Positions 51,407-61,162 are shown, numbered from the stretch's first letter. The stretch is 64,000 bases of DNA from Verticiella sediminum (GCF_007558815.1 NZ_VLTJ01000007.1:310001-374000), one strand, 5' to 3'. Numbers and translations: made by a program. Notes: generated from the letters alone by a model not told the origin.

Positions 51407-52774
51407 TCAGCGGCGCGCGCCGAACCAATCATTCACATGGGGTTGCGCCTCGAGGCTCCAGACCCGTGCGAACAGCTCGTGCATCTCGGCCTGCGAGGCG
51501 CTGTCGCTGTAGCGCGCGAGCTGCAGGGCCTTGGCCTGCAGCTCCTCGCGCGTCAAGGTATTGCCGGGGTCGCCCTTGGGCACGTCCACGCGCGCCTCGA
51601 GCGTGCGGCCGTCGCGGGTCTGCACCGTGACGCGGCCGATCCACTGCTTGGGATAGGCCGCGTCGATCTCGGCATCGAGCAGCATCTCGACCCGATCGCG
51701 AAACGCCGCAACCTTCGCGTCCGTGAGCGCATGGTCGTCGAACTCGTTGAGCCCGGCATGGCCGTGCACGGCCACCAGCCCGAGCACCGTGCCCATCGAG
51801 AACTTGGCCTGGTGCACCGTGCGCGGGTCGAGCACCGGGCCGAGCACGTCGATCGCGCCCTGGTGCACATGGGCGGTGACCGCCTCGATGTCGTCCCAGG
51901 CGAGCTGCTCGCGCACCATCAGCACCTTCAGCGCATCGGCGGCCGGGTGGGTGTGGCGGCACGAGGCGAAGTACTTGAACGAGGTCTCGGCCGTGGCCCA
52001 GCGCGTGCCCAGCCCGTCGACCAGGCGCGAGGGATCGGCATCGCTCGACATGCCGGCGGCGAGTCCCTGCGGCCCGCACAGGATGTCGCGCGCGCCGGTG
52101 AAGCCGTCGCGCGCCAGCCAAGCGGCCATGAGGCCATCGGCCGCCGCCTTGGCGGTGTGTAGCTGCTTGGAATCCGCCGCGTCGCGCAGGAACTCCCACA
52201 GGCCCGCGGCCTGCGTGCCGGCCGAGCCCAGGGCCTGCGCCATGCGTTCGGCGTCGAAGCCCCAGAGCTTGCCCACGGCGACGGCGGCGGCCAGCGTGCC
52301 CACCGTGGCGGTGGTGTGGAAGATGCGGTAGTGCGAGCGTCCCAGGAACTCGCCGATGCGGATGCCGGCCTCGTAGCCGGCGATCGACGCCAGCAGCACC
52401 TCGGCGCCCGTGCGCTGCTCGTCCTGCGCCACCGCCATCACGGCGGGGAAGATCACGGCCGCGGGATGGAACACCGAGCCGTTGTGCACGTCGTCCTGCT
52501 CGACCACGTGCGAGGCCGCACCGTTGACCAGGGCGGCGAAGTACGGCGAGGTGTAGGCTCGCGTGCAGAAGATCTGCGCGCTGCCGTCCTGCGGGCCGGC
52601 CGCCTGGGCGAAGCGCGCGATGCTCTGCACCGGCTTGGTGCCCTTGCCGGCCAGCGCCGAGGCGAACCAGTCGAGAAACAGATCCTTGGTCTTTTCCACC
52701 ACCGGCGTCGGCACGTCGTCGAGCGTGAACTCGGCGAGGAACCGGCACAAGGCCTGGGTCGGATTGTCAGTCAT
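51407..52774 (-). CDS. MmgE/PrpD family protein
   Basis: A 455-residue member of the family that includes 2-methylcitrate dehydratase and cis-aconitate decarboxylase. Landmarks: NPTQALCRFLAEFTLDDVPT, LFLDWFASALAGKG, NGAASHVVEQDDVHNGSVFH (conserved HxxxxDD-like region), YEAGIRIGEFLG, FHTTATVGTLAAAVAVGKL and YFASCRHTHPAADAL. Such proteins act on tricarboxylic or branched acids by dehydration or decarboxylation, and many paralogues in this bacterial group are unassigned. Its partners here are an acyl-CoA dehydrogenase and a Bug receptor. Confidence 0.93.
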   Translation of the reverse strand: MTDNPTQALCRFLAEFTLDDVPTPVVEKTKDLFLDWFASALAGKGTKPVQSIARFAQAAGPQDGSAQIFCTRAYTSPYFAALVNGAASHVVEQDDVHNGSVFHPAAVIFPAVMAVAQDEQRTGAEVLLASIAGYEAGIRIGEFLGRSHYRIFHTTATVGTLAAAVAVGKLWGFDAERMAQALGSAGTQAAGLWEFLRDAADSKQLHTAKAAADGLMAAWLARDGFTGARDILCGPQGLAAGMSSDADPSRLVDGLGTRWATAETSFKYFASCRHTHPAADALKVLMVREQLAWDDIEAVTAHVHQGAIDVLGPVLDPRTVHQAKFSMGTVLGLVAVHGHAGLNEFDDHALTDAKVAAFRDRVEMLLDAEIDAAYPKQWIGRVTVQTRDGRTLEARVDVPKGDPGNTLTREELQAKALQLARYSDSASQAEMHELFARVWSLEAQPHVNDWFGARR

Positions 52775-52842
52775 CGTCAAATCTCCGTGGCGTGTGCCCG
52801 CCGCAACGCATGCAAGCACACCGCATGATCCAGGGCACAGCG

Positions 52843-52912
52843 GATCCGGCTTGGCCGGCCCGCCAGTGCCCCCCCCCCCGGGGGGGGGGCGCGTAAGCGC
52901 GTAGGGGGACCT
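52843..52912. repeat. Intergenic element with C11G10 tract and GC-rich repeat-like text
   Basis: Eleven C (52869-52879) run directly into ten G (52880-52889), a self-complementary mononucleotide tract, flanked by CGGATCCGGCTTGGCCGG on the left and GCGCGTAAGCGCGTAGGGGG on the right. It lies between the MmgE/PrpD start and the acyl-CoA dehydrogenase stop. Such tracts are prone to slippage; it resembles the GC-rich intergenic repeats common in Bordetella-like genomes. Confidence 0.6.
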
Positions 52913-52918
52913 CAACTT

Positions 52919-54082
52919 TCAGAACGAACGCGGCATGCCGAGGATGTGCTCGGACACGAACGAAAGAATCAGGTTGGTCGATATCGGCGCCACCTGGTAG
53001 AGACGGGTCTCGCGGAACTTGCGCTCGATGTCGTACTCGGCGGCGAAGCCGAACCCGCCGTGGGTCTGCAGGCAGGCGTTGGCGGCTTCCCAGGACGCGT
53101 CGGCCGCGAGCAGCTTGGCCATGTTGGCCTGGCCGCCGCAGGGCTTGCCCGCATCGAAGAGTTCGGCGGCCTTGACGCGCATCAGGCTGGCGGCCTCGAT
53201 ATTGACGTAGGCGCGCGAGATCGGGAACTGGATGCCCTGGTTCTGGCCGATGGGCCGGTCGAACACGCGGCGCTCGGTGGCGTAGCGCGCGGCGCGCTCG
53301 GTGAACCAGTAGCCGTCGCCGATGCACTCGGCGGCGATCAGGATGCGCTCGGCGTTCAGGCCGTCCAGGATGTACTTCAGGCCCTTGCCTTCCTCGCCGA
53401 TCAGGTTCTCGGCCGGGATCTCCAGGTTGTCGAAGAACAGCTCGTTGGTCTCGTGGTTGACCATGTTGCGGATCGGCCGTACCGACAGGCCGCGGCCGAT
53501 GGCGTCGCGCAGGTCGACGATGAAGACCGACAGGCCCTCGGACTTGCGCTTGACCTCGGCGAGCGGCGTGGTGCGCGCCAGCAGCAGCATCAGGTCGGAG
53601 TGCTGCACGCGCGAGATCCAGACCTTCTGGCCGTTGACGACGTATTTGTCGCCGCGGCGCTCGGCGACGGTCTTGAGCTTGGTCGTGTCGGTGCCGGTGG
53701 TGGGTTCGGTCACGGCCATCGACTGCATGCGCAGCTCGCCGGAGGCGATGCCGGGCAGGTAGCGCTGCTTCTGCTCGGGCGAGCCGTGGCGCAGCAGGCA
53801 GCCCATGATGTACATCTGGCCATGGCAGGCGCCCGAGTTGCCGCCGTTGCGGTTGATCTCTTCCATGATGACGGAAGCCGCGAGCAGCGGCAGACCCGGG
53901 CCGCCGTATTCCTCGGGGATCAGGGCGGACAGCCAGCCGGCGCCGGTGAGCGCGTTGACGAAGGCCTCGGGGAACGCGTTCTGCTCTTCGATCTTCTGCC
54001 AGTAGGCGGAATCGAAACCCGCGCAGAGGTCGCGCAGGGCGGCGCGAATGTCGGGATAGAGATCGTCCTGGGTGGGGGTCAT
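52919..54082 (-). CDS. Acyl-CoA dehydrogenase
   Basis: A 387-residue FAD enzyme. Landmarks: YGGPGLPLLAASVIMEEINR, QSMAVTEPTTGTDTTKLKTV (substrate/FAD loop), YVVNGQKVWISRVQHSDLML, ERRVFDRPIGQNQGIQFPIS and the C-terminal THGGFGFAAEYDIERKFRET. The C-terminal catalytic Glu region cannot be assigned with certainty. First gene of a leftward set with MmgE/PrpD and Bug genes; 144 bases separate it from the next gene, filled by the C/G tract element. Substrate unknown. Confidence 0.93.
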   Translation of the reverse strand: MTPTQDDLYPDIRAALRDLCAGFDSAYWQKIEEQNAFPEAFVNALTGAGWLSALIPEEYGGPGLPLLAASVIMEEINRNGGNSGACHGQMYIMGCLLRHGSPEQKQRYLPGIASGELRMQSMAVTEPTTGTDTTKLKTVAERRGDKYVVNGQKVWISRVQHSDLMLLLARTTPLAEVKRKSEGLSVFIVDLRDAIGRGLSVRPIRNMVNHETNELFFDNLEIPAENLIGEEGKGLKYILDGLNAERILIAAECIGDGYWFTERAARYATERRVFDRPIGQNQGIQFPISRAYVNIEAASLMRVKAAELFDAGKPCGGQANMAKLLAADASWEAANACLQTHGGFGFAAEYDIERKFRETRLYQVAPISTNLILSFVSEHILGMPRSF

Positions 54083-54252
54083 GGGTGCGGCCGTCCGTCT
54101 TGTATCGTAGGGTGACGCGCCATTATGGGGGCCGTCCCCACCCGCCCGAATTCGGCTTTCCGAAAGAGCGCCTTAGCTTGGCGGAAAGCCCGCCCGGCCG
54201 GGCCGCCCGCCGCGCGCGCCGGCGCGCCGTCCACCCTGCCCGCGGCTACGGA

Positions 54253-55182
54253 TCACGCCGCCGCCGCCCCGATCTTGGCCGTGCGCGCCGGCTGCGCCGC
54301 GCGCACCAGGTGCTCGATGAATGTTTCGGCAAAGCGCGGCAGGTCCCCGCCCGGGCGGCGGCACACCTGGATCTCGCGATGTGCCCACTCGTCTTCGAGC
54401 TGGATGAGGCGCAGCGCCTGGCGGTTGTTGTAGCGCTCGGCGCTGGTGAGCGGGATCACCGCGATCCCGGCATTGGCCTCCACCATCCGGCACACCGCGT
54501 CGAAGCTGCCCACCTGGATGCGCAGGCTGATGCGCTTGCCCATGGCATTGGCGATGTTGTCCAGGAAGGACTGGATCGCGCTCACCTGGCTGATGCCGAC
54601 GAAGCGGTAGTTGTCGAGCAGGTCGGCGAAGCGGGTGCGCTTGAACTGGCGCATCGGGTGGTTCACCGAGGCGATCACCACCAGCTCGTCGCTGAACAGC
54701 GGCAACGCCTCCAGGCCATCGATGGCCACGTTGCCGGCGACGATGCCCAGATCGGCCGCGCCACTGTTGAGCGCCGACACGATATCCTTGGAAAGCTTCT
54801 CCTCGAGCTCGACATCGACCTCCGGATTGGCCGCCAGAAAGCTCGACAGCGCATCCGGCAGGAAGGAGTTGGTCGAGGTGGTGTTGGCGAGCACGCGCAG
54901 GCGCCCCTTCACGCCGCTGGCGTAGGGCTGCAGGTCGGCGTGCATGCACTCCAGCTCGCGAAACACTTCGCGCGCGTGCGCCAGCAGCGTTGCGCCCGCG
55001 GGCGTCAGGCTCACGCCCTTGACCTGGCGCACCAGCAGCGGTGTCTGGAAGGCGTCTTCCATCTGCTTGATGCGCGTGCTCGCCGCCGGCAGCGACAGAA
55101 AGCTGCGCTCGGCCGCACGGGTCAGGTTGAGTGTCTCGCCCACATTCAGAAAGAGGCGCAAATCGGTCAGGTCGTACCGCAT
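54253..55182 (-). CDS. LysR-family transcriptional regulator
   Basis: A 309-residue regulator. HTH: LRLFLNVGETLNLTRAAERS, then SFLSLPAASTRIKQMEDAFQ and LLVRQVKGVSLTPAG. Effector domain with GRLRVLANTTSTNSFLPDAL and NSGAADLGIVAGNVAIDG. It lies upstream of the acyl-CoA dehydrogenase set (170-base gap, same strand) and divergent from the thioesterase gene (146-base gap); either may be its target. It starts MRYDLTDL, the usual LysR opening. Confidence 0.94.
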   Translation of the reverse strand: MRYDLTDLRLFLNVGETLNLTRAAERSFLSLPAASTRIKQMEDAFQTPLLVRQVKGVSLTPAGATLLAHAREVFRELECMHADLQPYASGVKGRLRVLANTTSTNSFLPDALSSFLAANPEVDVELEEKLSKDIVSALNSGAADLGIVAGNVAIDGLEALPLFSDELVVIASVNHPMRQFKRTRFADLLDNYRFVGISQVSAIQSFLDNIANAMGKRISLRIQVGSFDAVCRMVEANAGIAVIPLTSAERYNNRQALRLIQLEDEWAHREIQVCRRPGGDLPRFAETFIEHLVRAAQPARTAKIGAAAA

Positions 55183-55328
55183 GTTCCATCACGCAAAAGC
55201 GTGCCTTCAGTAAACCGGAGTTCCCCGGTCCAGCCTGCAGAATCTATCATGCTTCGTTGGGCAGGCGCCCCGGCCCCCTAAAATGCCCGGGCCGTATCTG
55301 GAATACGGCGTTTCCCAAGGATCGACAC

Positions 55329-55742
55329 ATGAGCACGCAGGACCCCATCGACTACTTCGGCATCTCCGTTCCGTTGATGCAGTACCTCGGGCTGCGCCCC
55401 GAGCAGATCGGCGAAGACTACTGCCGCACCTGCCTCACCCTGCGTCCGGAGCTCACCAACAGCCGCGGCGACATCCACGGCGGCACACTGATGGCCATCT
55501 TCGACTTCACCATGAGCGCGGCGGCGCGCGGCCATGCGCCCCACAGCGTGGGCGTGATGACGATCGAAATGTCCACGCATTTTCTGGAAGCCGCCACCGG
55601 CGACATCATCATCGAGGGCCGCTGCATCCGCCGCGGCCGCTCGATCGCCTTCTGCGAAGGCACCATCACCAGCGAAGACGGCGAAAAGCGCGTGGCGGTC
55701 GCCCGCGCCACCTTCAAGCTGGTCCAGCGCCGGGACGTCTGA
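55329..55742 (+). CDS. PaaI-like hotdog thioesterase
   Basis: A 137-residue acyl-CoA thioesterase of the PaaI/YbgC-like hotdog group, which hydrolyses aromatic or medium-chain acyl-CoA esters and releases trapped CoA. Active-site text NSRGDIHGGTLMAIFDFTMS contains the HGG motif (His50-Gly-Gly) and Asp59; later GVMTIEMSTHFLEAATGDII and RGRSIAFCEGTITSEDG are typical. First of three rightward genes with an SDR and a CoA-transferase. Confidence 0.92.
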   Translation: MSTQDPIDYFGISVPLMQYLGLRPEQIGEDYCRTCLTLRPELTNSRGDIHGGTLMAIFDFTMSAAARGHAPHSVGVMTIEMSTHFLEAATGDIIIEGRCIRRGRSIAFCEGTITSEDGEKRVAVARATFKLVQRRDV

Positions 55743-55825
55743 GGCCCTTGCCGGCGCCCGCGCAACGCAGTAGAACCCCGACGCAGTAGAAACCCGATAT
55801 TCATACCCAGACACAGGAGAGATCC

Positions 55826-56740
55826 ATGAGCGACATGGTCAAGGACAAGGTAGTCATCGTCACCGGCGCCGGCGGCGGCATCGGCCGTGGCATCGCCCTC
55901 GCGATGGCCGCCTCGGGTGCCAAGGTCGTGTGCAACGACCTGGGCGTCGGCCTGGACGGCAAAGGCGGCGACGTCGGTCCGGCCCAGCGTGTGGTCGACG
56001 AGATCCGCGCGGCCGGCGGCCAGGCCGTGGCCAACACCGACAGCGTGGCCGGCGCGGCCAGCGCCAACCAGATCGTGCAATGCGCCCTGGACAACTTCGG
56101 GCGCATCGACGCCGTCGTCAACAACGCCGGCAACCTGCGCGACCGCATGTTCCACAAGATGAGCGAGGAAGAGTTCGGCCAGGTGCTCGAAGTGCACCTG
56201 TTCGGCACCTTCCACGTCAGCCGCGCCGCGGCCAATCACTTCCGCGACCAGGAAGGCGGCGCCTTCGTGCACATGACCTCCACCTCCGGGCTGATCGGCA
56301 ACTTCGGCCAGGCCAACTACTCGGCCGCCAAGATGGGCATCGTCGGCCTGTCCAAATCGATCGCGCTCGACATGGGACGCTACAATGTGCGCTCGAACTG
56401 CATCGCGCCCTTCGCCTGGAGCCGCATGACCAGCTCGATCCCGGCCGAAACGCCCGAAGAGAAGGCCCGCGTCGCCAAGCTGCAGAAAATGGAAGCCGGC
56501 AAGATCGCGCCGCTCGCCGTCTACCTGGCCAGCGATGCCGCCAGCGAAGTCAGCGGCCAGATCTTCTGCGTGCGCGCGAACGAGATCATGCTCTTCAGCC
56601 AGCCGCGCCCGATCCGCTCGGTGCAGATGTCCGAGGGCTGGACGCCCGAGTCCGTCGCCGAGATCGCCATGCCGGCCATGAAAAGCAGCTTCTACAAGCT
56701 CGAGCGTTCGTCCGACGTCATTTCCTGGGACCCGATCTGA
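55826..56740 (+). CDS. Short-chain dehydrogenase, 3-hydroxyacyl-CoA dehydrogenase-like
   Basis: A 304-residue SDR with TGAGGGIG (13-20), NNAG (99-102) and catalytic Tyr165 and Lys169 (NYSAAKMG). The N-terminal NDLGVGLDGKGGDVGPAQRV insertion and VVNNAGNLRDRMFHKMSEEE text are typical of the (3R)-hydroxyacyl-CoA dehydrogenase half of peroxisomal multifunctional enzyme type 2, so a beta-oxidation-like step is likely. The C-terminal extension (about residues 250-304) is also seen in that group. Ribosome site GGAG. A terminator-like hairpin follows. Confidence 0.92.
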   Translation: MSDMVKDKVVIVTGAGGGIGRGIALAMAASGAKVVCNDLGVGLDGKGGDVGPAQRVVDEIRAAGGQAVANTDSVAGAASANQIVQCALDNFGRIDAVVNNAGNLRDRMFHKMSEEEFGQVLEVHLFGTFHVSRAAANHFRDQEGGAFVHMTSTSGLIGNFGQANYSAAKMGIVGLSKSIALDMGRYNVRSNCIAPFAWSRMTSSIPAETPEEKARVAKLQKMEAGKIAPLAVYLASDAASEVSGQIFCVRANEIMLFSQPRPIRSVQMSEGWTPESVAEIAMPAMKSSFYKLERSSDVISWDPI

Positions 56741-56805
56741 TCGGCTGCGCCAGGCGCCCCGCGGCCGGGACCAGCCCGCCGCGGGCGGCCCGTTCCGGTT
56801 TCGCC

Positions 56806-56838
56806 GCGGCGCCCCCTGTGGCGCCGCGCTGCTTTTTT
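56806..56838 (+). terminator. Intrinsic terminator after the SDR gene
   Basis: Arms GCGGCGCC / GGCGCCGC with a six-base loop, then GCTGC and six T residues (56833-56838). A second perfect hairpin (CGCCGCGC / GCGCGGCG, 56851-56870) follows in the leader of the CoA-transferase gene. Confidence 0.65.
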
Positions 56839-56888
56839 GGTCGTACATACCGCCGCGCAAGAGCGCGGCGCCTTACTGGAAACCCTTC

Positions 56889-58127
56889 ATGACCCAGCGT
56901 CTCGCCCCCCTCTCCGGTATCCGCGTCCTCGACCTGTCCCGCGTTCTCGCCGGCCCCTGGTGCACCCAGAACCTGGCCGATCTCGGCGCCGAGGTCATCA
57001 AGATCGAGCGTCCCGGCGCGGGCGACGACACGCGCACCTGGGGCCCTCCCTTCCTGCGCGACGAGAACGGCGAGGACACCACCGAGGCCGCCTACTACCT
57101 GAGCTGCAACCGGAACAAGAAATCGGTGACGATCGACATCGCCACCGAAGAAGGCGTGGCCACCGTCAAGGAGATCGCCAAGATCAGCGATATCGTGGTC
57201 GAGAACTTCAAGGTCGGCGGCCTCAAGCGCTACGGCCTGGACTACGCCAGCCTGCGCGAGCTGAACCCGCGGCTGATCTACTGCTCGATCACCGGCTTCG
57301 GTCAGAGCGGCCCCTACGCGCCGCGTCCCGGCTACGACTTCATGATCCAGGGCACCGGCGGGCTGATGAGCATCACCGGCGAGCGCGACGGCCTGCCCGG
57401 CGCCGGCCCGCAGAAAGCCGGCGTGGCCGTGGCCGACCTCTTCACCGGCATGTTCGCGACCGTGAGCATCCTCGCCGCCCTGCAGGAGCGCAACCGCAGC
57501 GGCCTGGGCCAATACATCGACACCGCCCTGCTCGACTGCCAGGTGGCGATGCTGGCCAACCAGAACCTGAACTTCATGACCTCCGGCGCCACGCCCCGGC
57601 GCGCCGGCAACGCGCACCAGAACGTCGTGCCCTACCAGGTGTTTGCCGCCGCCGACGGCCATCTCATCGTCGCCGTGGGCAACGACGGCCAGTATCGCGC
57701 CTACTGCAACGCCATCGGCCGCCCGGAGCTGGGCACCGATCCGCGCTACGCGACCAACCGCGGCCGCATCACCAACCGCGACGCGCTGATCCCCGTGCTC
57801 GAGGAGATCATGAAGACCGGCAAGCGCGACGAATGGCTGGCCAGGCTCGAGGCCGCCGGCGTGCCCTGCGGTCCGATCAACACCATCGACCAGGTCTTCG
57901 AAGATCCCCAGGTCAAGCATCGCGAGATCTGGCGCACGCTGCCGCACCCGACCGGCGGCACGGCTCCCACCACGGCAAGCCCGATCCGCCTGTCCGAGAC
58001 GCCGGTGGAGTACCGCAACGCCCCGCCGCTGCTCGGCCAGCATACCGAGGAAGTCCTGCGCGAGGTGCTGGGCTGGGATGCCGAGCGCATCGAGCGGCTC
58101 CTGGCCGGCCAGCGCAGCGCCGGCTGA
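56889..58127 (+). CDS. CaiB/BaiF-type CoA-transferase
   Basis: A 412-residue family III CoA-transferase. N-terminal IRVLDLSRVLAGPWCTQNLA and GAEVIKIERPGAGDDTRTWG; SCNRNKKSVTIDIATEEG; catalytic Asp in QYIDTALLDCQVAMLA; C-terminal PVEYRNAPPLLGQHTEEVL. This subgroup resembles succinyl-CoA-dependent transferases of dicarboxylates such as glutarate (C7orf10/SUGCT-like), but the acid is not established. It is convergent with the SnoaL-like gene (45-base gap). Confidence 0.94.
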   Translation: MTQRLAPLSGIRVLDLSRVLAGPWCTQNLADLGAEVIKIERPGAGDDTRTWGPPFLRDENGEDTTEAAYYLSCNRNKKSVTIDIATEEGVATVKEIAKISDIVVENFKVGGLKRYGLDYASLRELNPRLIYCSITGFGQSGPYAPRPGYDFMIQGTGGLMSITGERDGLPGAGPQKAGVAVADLFTGMFATVSILAALQERNRSGLGQYIDTALLDCQVAMLANQNLNFMTSGATPRRAGNAHQNVVPYQVFAAADGHLIVAVGNDGQYRAYCNAIGRPELGTDPRYATNRGRITNRDALIPVLEEIMKTGKRDEWLARLEAAGVPCGPINTIDQVFEDPQVKHREIWRTLPHPTGGTAPTTASPIRLSETPVEYRNAPPLLGQHTEEVLREVLGWDAERIERLLAGQRSAG

Positions 58128-58172
58128 GTAAGCGTACCTGCTGCCACAGCCCTTGCGTCGAGCAGCGATTCT

Positions 58173-58703
58173 TCAGCCCAGCACGGGCAACTGCTCGCGC
58201 ACCCAGGCCGGCGCGCGCTGCCGGGCGGCATGGGTTTCGCACCACGGATACGGCAACGCGCCCACCCAGCCCAGCACCGCATCCTGGTGCTCCGGCGAAA
58301 ACCGTTCCATGCGGGCGATCGTGATGCGCAGCGAGCGCACCTGGCCGGTGGCGGGCTCGAAGCTCCAATCGTAGCGGCCGTGGCCCAGCCGCACCACGCC
58401 GCTGCCCTTCTCCGTCATGGCGACCAGCCAGTCGCTGCTGAAGGCGCGCGCCCGGTCCACGTCCGGCGCGGCGCACAGGCACAAGGTATAGATGTTCTCG
58501 TAGCTCAGGTTGAAGCGCGAGACCAGCACGTCGGCGACGGCCCCCACGCCCTCCACCGTCGGCGGAAAGTCGATGGCATCGGTCTGCACGACCATCTGCA
58601 GCGACACATCCTCGATGAATGCCGTGCGCAACAAGTGCGGACGGTTGCCGTCCTTGGCGTGGATGTAGGCCGAGATGGCCTGCGCGGGAGTCAAGGCGGG
58701 CAT
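58173..58703 (-). CDS. SnoaL-like (NTF2-fold) protein of unknown function
   Basis: A 176-residue protein with an NTF2/SnoaL-like pattern: LTPAQAISAYIHAKDGNRPH at the N-terminus, then FIEDVSLQMVVQTDAIDFPP, VLVSRFNLSYENIYTLCLC and a C-terminal beta-rich part with RYDWSFEPATGQVRSLRITI. It follows iscX by four bases on the same strand, so it may be read through from the isc operon, although it is not a known member of it. Whether it binds a ligand or catalyses anything is unknown. ATG 58703 chosen for the domain start. Confidence 0.82.
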   Translation of the reverse strand: MPALTPAQAISAYIHAKDGNRPHLLRTAFIEDVSLQMVVQTDAIDFPPTVEGVGAVADVLVSRFNLSYENIYTLCLCAAPDVDRARAFSSDWLVAMTEKGSGVVRLGHGRYDWSFEPATGQVRSLRITIARMERFSPEHQDAVLGWVGALPYPWCETHAARQRAPAWVREQLPVLG

Positions 58704-58707
58704 GCGT

Positions 58708-58899
58708 TCAGACCTCGTCGATCCAGGCCTGCTGGATGGCCTCGAGGACGCGCTCGCTCGAACGCTCGGGCGTATCGTCGAAACCCGGCAAGGCCAGCAC
58801 CCAGGCGTGCAGGTCGGTGAAACGCACCGACAGCGGGTCCACGTCAGGGTGCGCATCCGCCAGCGCGATCGCGATATCGTTGACGTCGGTCCACTTCAT
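58708..58899 (-). CDS. iscX: Fe-S assembly protein IscX
   Basis: A 63-residue acidic helical protein (MKWTDVNDIAIALADAHPDV opening, then DPLSVRFTDLHAWVLALPGF) that binds IscS and iron and tunes cluster assembly in place of frataxin. Length and the W-x-D start match the family (about 66). It overlaps fdx by one base (TGATG), as usual at the end of isc operons. Confidence 0.95.
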   Translation of the reverse strand: MKWTDVNDIAIALADAHPDVDPLSVRFTDLHAWVLALPGFDDTPERSSERVLEAIQQAWIDEV

Positions 58900-59240
58900 C
58901 AGTGGTTCTCCTTCGCGTGATTGATGGTGTAGCGCGGGATCTCGATCACCAGGTCCTCGTCGGTGAGGCGGGCCTGGCAGGACAGGCGCGAGGTGGGCGC
59001 CAGGCCCCAGGCGCGATCGAGCAGGTCCTCTTCGTCGTCGCTGGCGTCCTCGAGCGAATCGAAGCCCTGCTTGACCACGACATGGCAGGTCGTGCAGGCA
59101 CACGACATCTCGCAGGCGTGCTCGATCTCGATATCGTGCGCGAGCAGGACGCGGCAGATCGACTCGCCCGCCGGCGCGTCCTCGATGACGGCGCCTTCGG
59201 GGCAGATGTCGGCGTGGGGCAATACGGTGAGCTTGGGCAT
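58899..59240 (-). CDS. fdx: ISC-type [2Fe-2S] ferredoxin
   Basis: A 113-residue adrenodoxin-type ferredoxin that supplies electrons for cluster assembly on IscU. Cluster ligands Cys43, Cys49, Cys52 (HACEMSCACTTCHVVV) and Cys88 (RLSCQARL); an extra Cys47 lies inside the loop. Acidic helix DASDDEEDLLD and C-terminal YTINHAKENH are typical. One-base overlaps with hscA upstream and iscX downstream. Confidence 0.96.
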   Translation of the reverse strand: MPKLTVLPHADICPEGAVIEDAPAGESICRVLLAHDIEIEHACEMSCACTTCHVVVKQGFDSLEDASDDEEDLLDRAWGLAPTSRLSCQARLTDEDLVIEIPRYTINHAKENH

Positions 59241-61102
59241 CAGGCGAGTTCGTCGAGTTTGCGGCCGGCCAGGGCCGCGCGGATGCTGCGGTCCATGCGG
59301 CGCGCAGCGAAGTTGTCGGTGGCGCGCGAGAGCGCGGCGACGGCATCGCGGATGCGCTGGACATCCTCGCCGCGCGCGGCTTCGCGCACGGCGCTCAGGC
59401 GGGCGTCGATCTCGGCGCGCTCGGCGGCGTCGAGCAGGCCGCCGTCGGCCGCCAGGGCCGAACTGACCGCCTCGTCCAGGCGCTCGGCCTCGACCTGTTC
59501 TTCGCGCAGCGCACGCGCGCGCATGTCGGATTCCGCGCTGCGCATGCCGTCCTGCAGCATGGCGGCCACTTCCTCGTCGGACAGACCGTAGGACGGCTTG
59601 ACATTGATTGCCGCTTCGACGCCCGAGGCCTGCTCGCGCGCAGTGACCGACAGCACGCCGTCGGCGTCGACCTGGAAGGTGACGCGGATGCGCGCGGCGC
59701 CGGCGGCCATCGGCGGGATGCCGCGCAATTCGAAGCGCGCGAGCGAGCGGCAATCGCTCACCAGTTCGCGCTCGCCCTGCACAACGTGGATCGCCATCGC
59801 GCTCTGGCCGTCCTTGAAGGTCGTGAACTCCTGGGCGCGCGCGGCCGGGATCGTGGTGTTGCGCTCGATGATGCGCTCGACCAGCCCGCCCATGGTTTCC
59901 AGACCCAGCGACAGCGGGATGACGTCCAGCAGCAGCCAGTCCTCGCCCGGCTGGCCGTTGCCCGCCAGCAGGTTGGCCTGCATGGCCGCGCCCAGCGCGA
60001 CCACCTGGTCCGGGTCCAGATCGGTGAGCGGCTGGCTGCCGAAAAGCTCGCCGACAGCGCGCCGCACGAACGGTGTGCGCGTGGCGCCGCCGACCATCAC
60101 CACGCCCCGGACTTCGTCCACGCCCAGCGCGGCGTCGCGCAGCGTGCGCCGCACGGTGGCCAGCGTGCGCTTGACCAGCGGCTCGGCAAGCGCCTCGAAC
60201 TGCGCGCGCGTCAGCGTCACGCGCACCGGCGCGCCGTTTTCCAGGCGCGTCTCGAGCACCACCGCCTCGACCTCGGAGAGCGCTTCGCGCGCACTGCGCG
60301 CGGCGACCAGCAGGCCGCGCACGTCCTGCGGCGTGGCGGCCGACACGCCGTGCTCGGCCGCCAGCCAGTCGACTACCGCGCGGTCCAGGTCGTCGCCGCC
60401 GAGCGCCGTGTCGCCGCCGGTGGCGATGACTTCGAACACGCCCTTGGACAGACGCAGAATGGAGATATCGAAGGTGCCGCCGCCCAGGTCGTACACCGCG
60501 TAGATGCCCTCGGCGGCGTTGTCCAGGCCGTAGGCGATCGCGGCCGCCGTCGGCTCGTTGAGCAGACGCAGCACGTTCAGCCCGGCCAGGCGGGCGGCAT
60601 CCTTCGTGGCCTGCCGCTGGGTGTCGTCGAAATACGCCGGCACCGTGATGACGGCGCCCACCAGATCGTCGCCCAGCGCGTCTTCGGCGCGCTGACGCAG
60701 TTTGGCGAGGATCTGGGCCGAGACCTCAACCGGGCTGATTTCACCCTGTACGGTGACCAGGCGCAGCATGCCGCCCTCGCCGGCGAAGGTATAGGGCGAC
60801 GCCACGGCTCGCGCCTCGTCCACGCCGCGCCCCATGTAGCGCTTGACCGATACGATGGTGTTGCGCGGATCTTCCTGCTGCGCGGCCAGGGCCTCGCGGC
60901 CGATGCGCACATCGCGCCCGGGCAGATAGCGCACCGCCGACGGCAGCAGCGCCGCGCCCGAGGCGTCGCAAAGCACCTCGGCCGTACCGCTGCGCACGGC
61001 GGCCACCAGCGAGTTGGTGGTGCCCAGGTCGATGCCGACCGCCAGGCGTCGTTGATGAGGAGCGGGCGACATGCCGGGCTCGGAAATCTGCAGTAGTGCC
61101 AT
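59240..61102 (-). CDS. hscA: Hsp70-type chaperone HscA for Fe-S proteins
   Basis: A 620-residue specialised DnaK paralogue that, with HscB, helps release clusters from IscU. ATPase motifs: [60 protein letters not shown] and [18 protein letters not shown]. The peptide-binding domain has [20 protein letters not shown] and [20 protein letters not shown]. Length is right for the family (616). It lies 60 bases after hscB. Confidence 0.96.
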   Translation of the reverse strand: MALLQISEPGMSPAPHQRRLAVGIDLGTTNSLVAAVRSGTAEVLCDASGAALLPSAVRYLPGRDVRIGREALAAQQEDPRNTIVSVKRYMGRGVDEARAVASPYTFAGEGGMLRLVTVQGEISPVEVSAQILAKLRQRAEDALGDDLVGAVITVPAYFDDTQRQATKDAARLAGLNVLRLLNEPTAAAIAYGLDNAAEGIYAVYDLGGGTFDISILRLSKGVFEVIATGGDTALGGDDLDRAVVDWLAAEHGVSAATPQDVRGLLVAARSAREALSEVEAVVLETRLENGAPVRVTLTRAQFEALAEPLVKRTLATVRRTLRDAALGVDEVRGVVMVGGATRTPFVRRAVGELFGSQPLTDLDPDQVVALGAAMQANLLAGNGQPGEDWLLLDVIPLSLGLETMGGLVERIIERNTTIPAARAQEFTTFKDGQSAMAIHVVQGERELVSDCRSLARFELRGIPPMAAGAARIRVTFQVDADGVLSVTAREQASGVEAAINVKPSYGLSDEEVAAMLQDGMRSAESDMRARALREEQVEAERLDEAVSSALAADGGLLDAAERAEIDARLSAVREAARGEDVQRIRDAVAALSRATDNFAARRMDRSIRAALAGRKLDELA

Positions 61103-61162
61103 AAGCCTGAAGACGCGCCGCCGCGCCGCGTTGCGGCCACAGCGACTCGAGAAATTGTAGGG

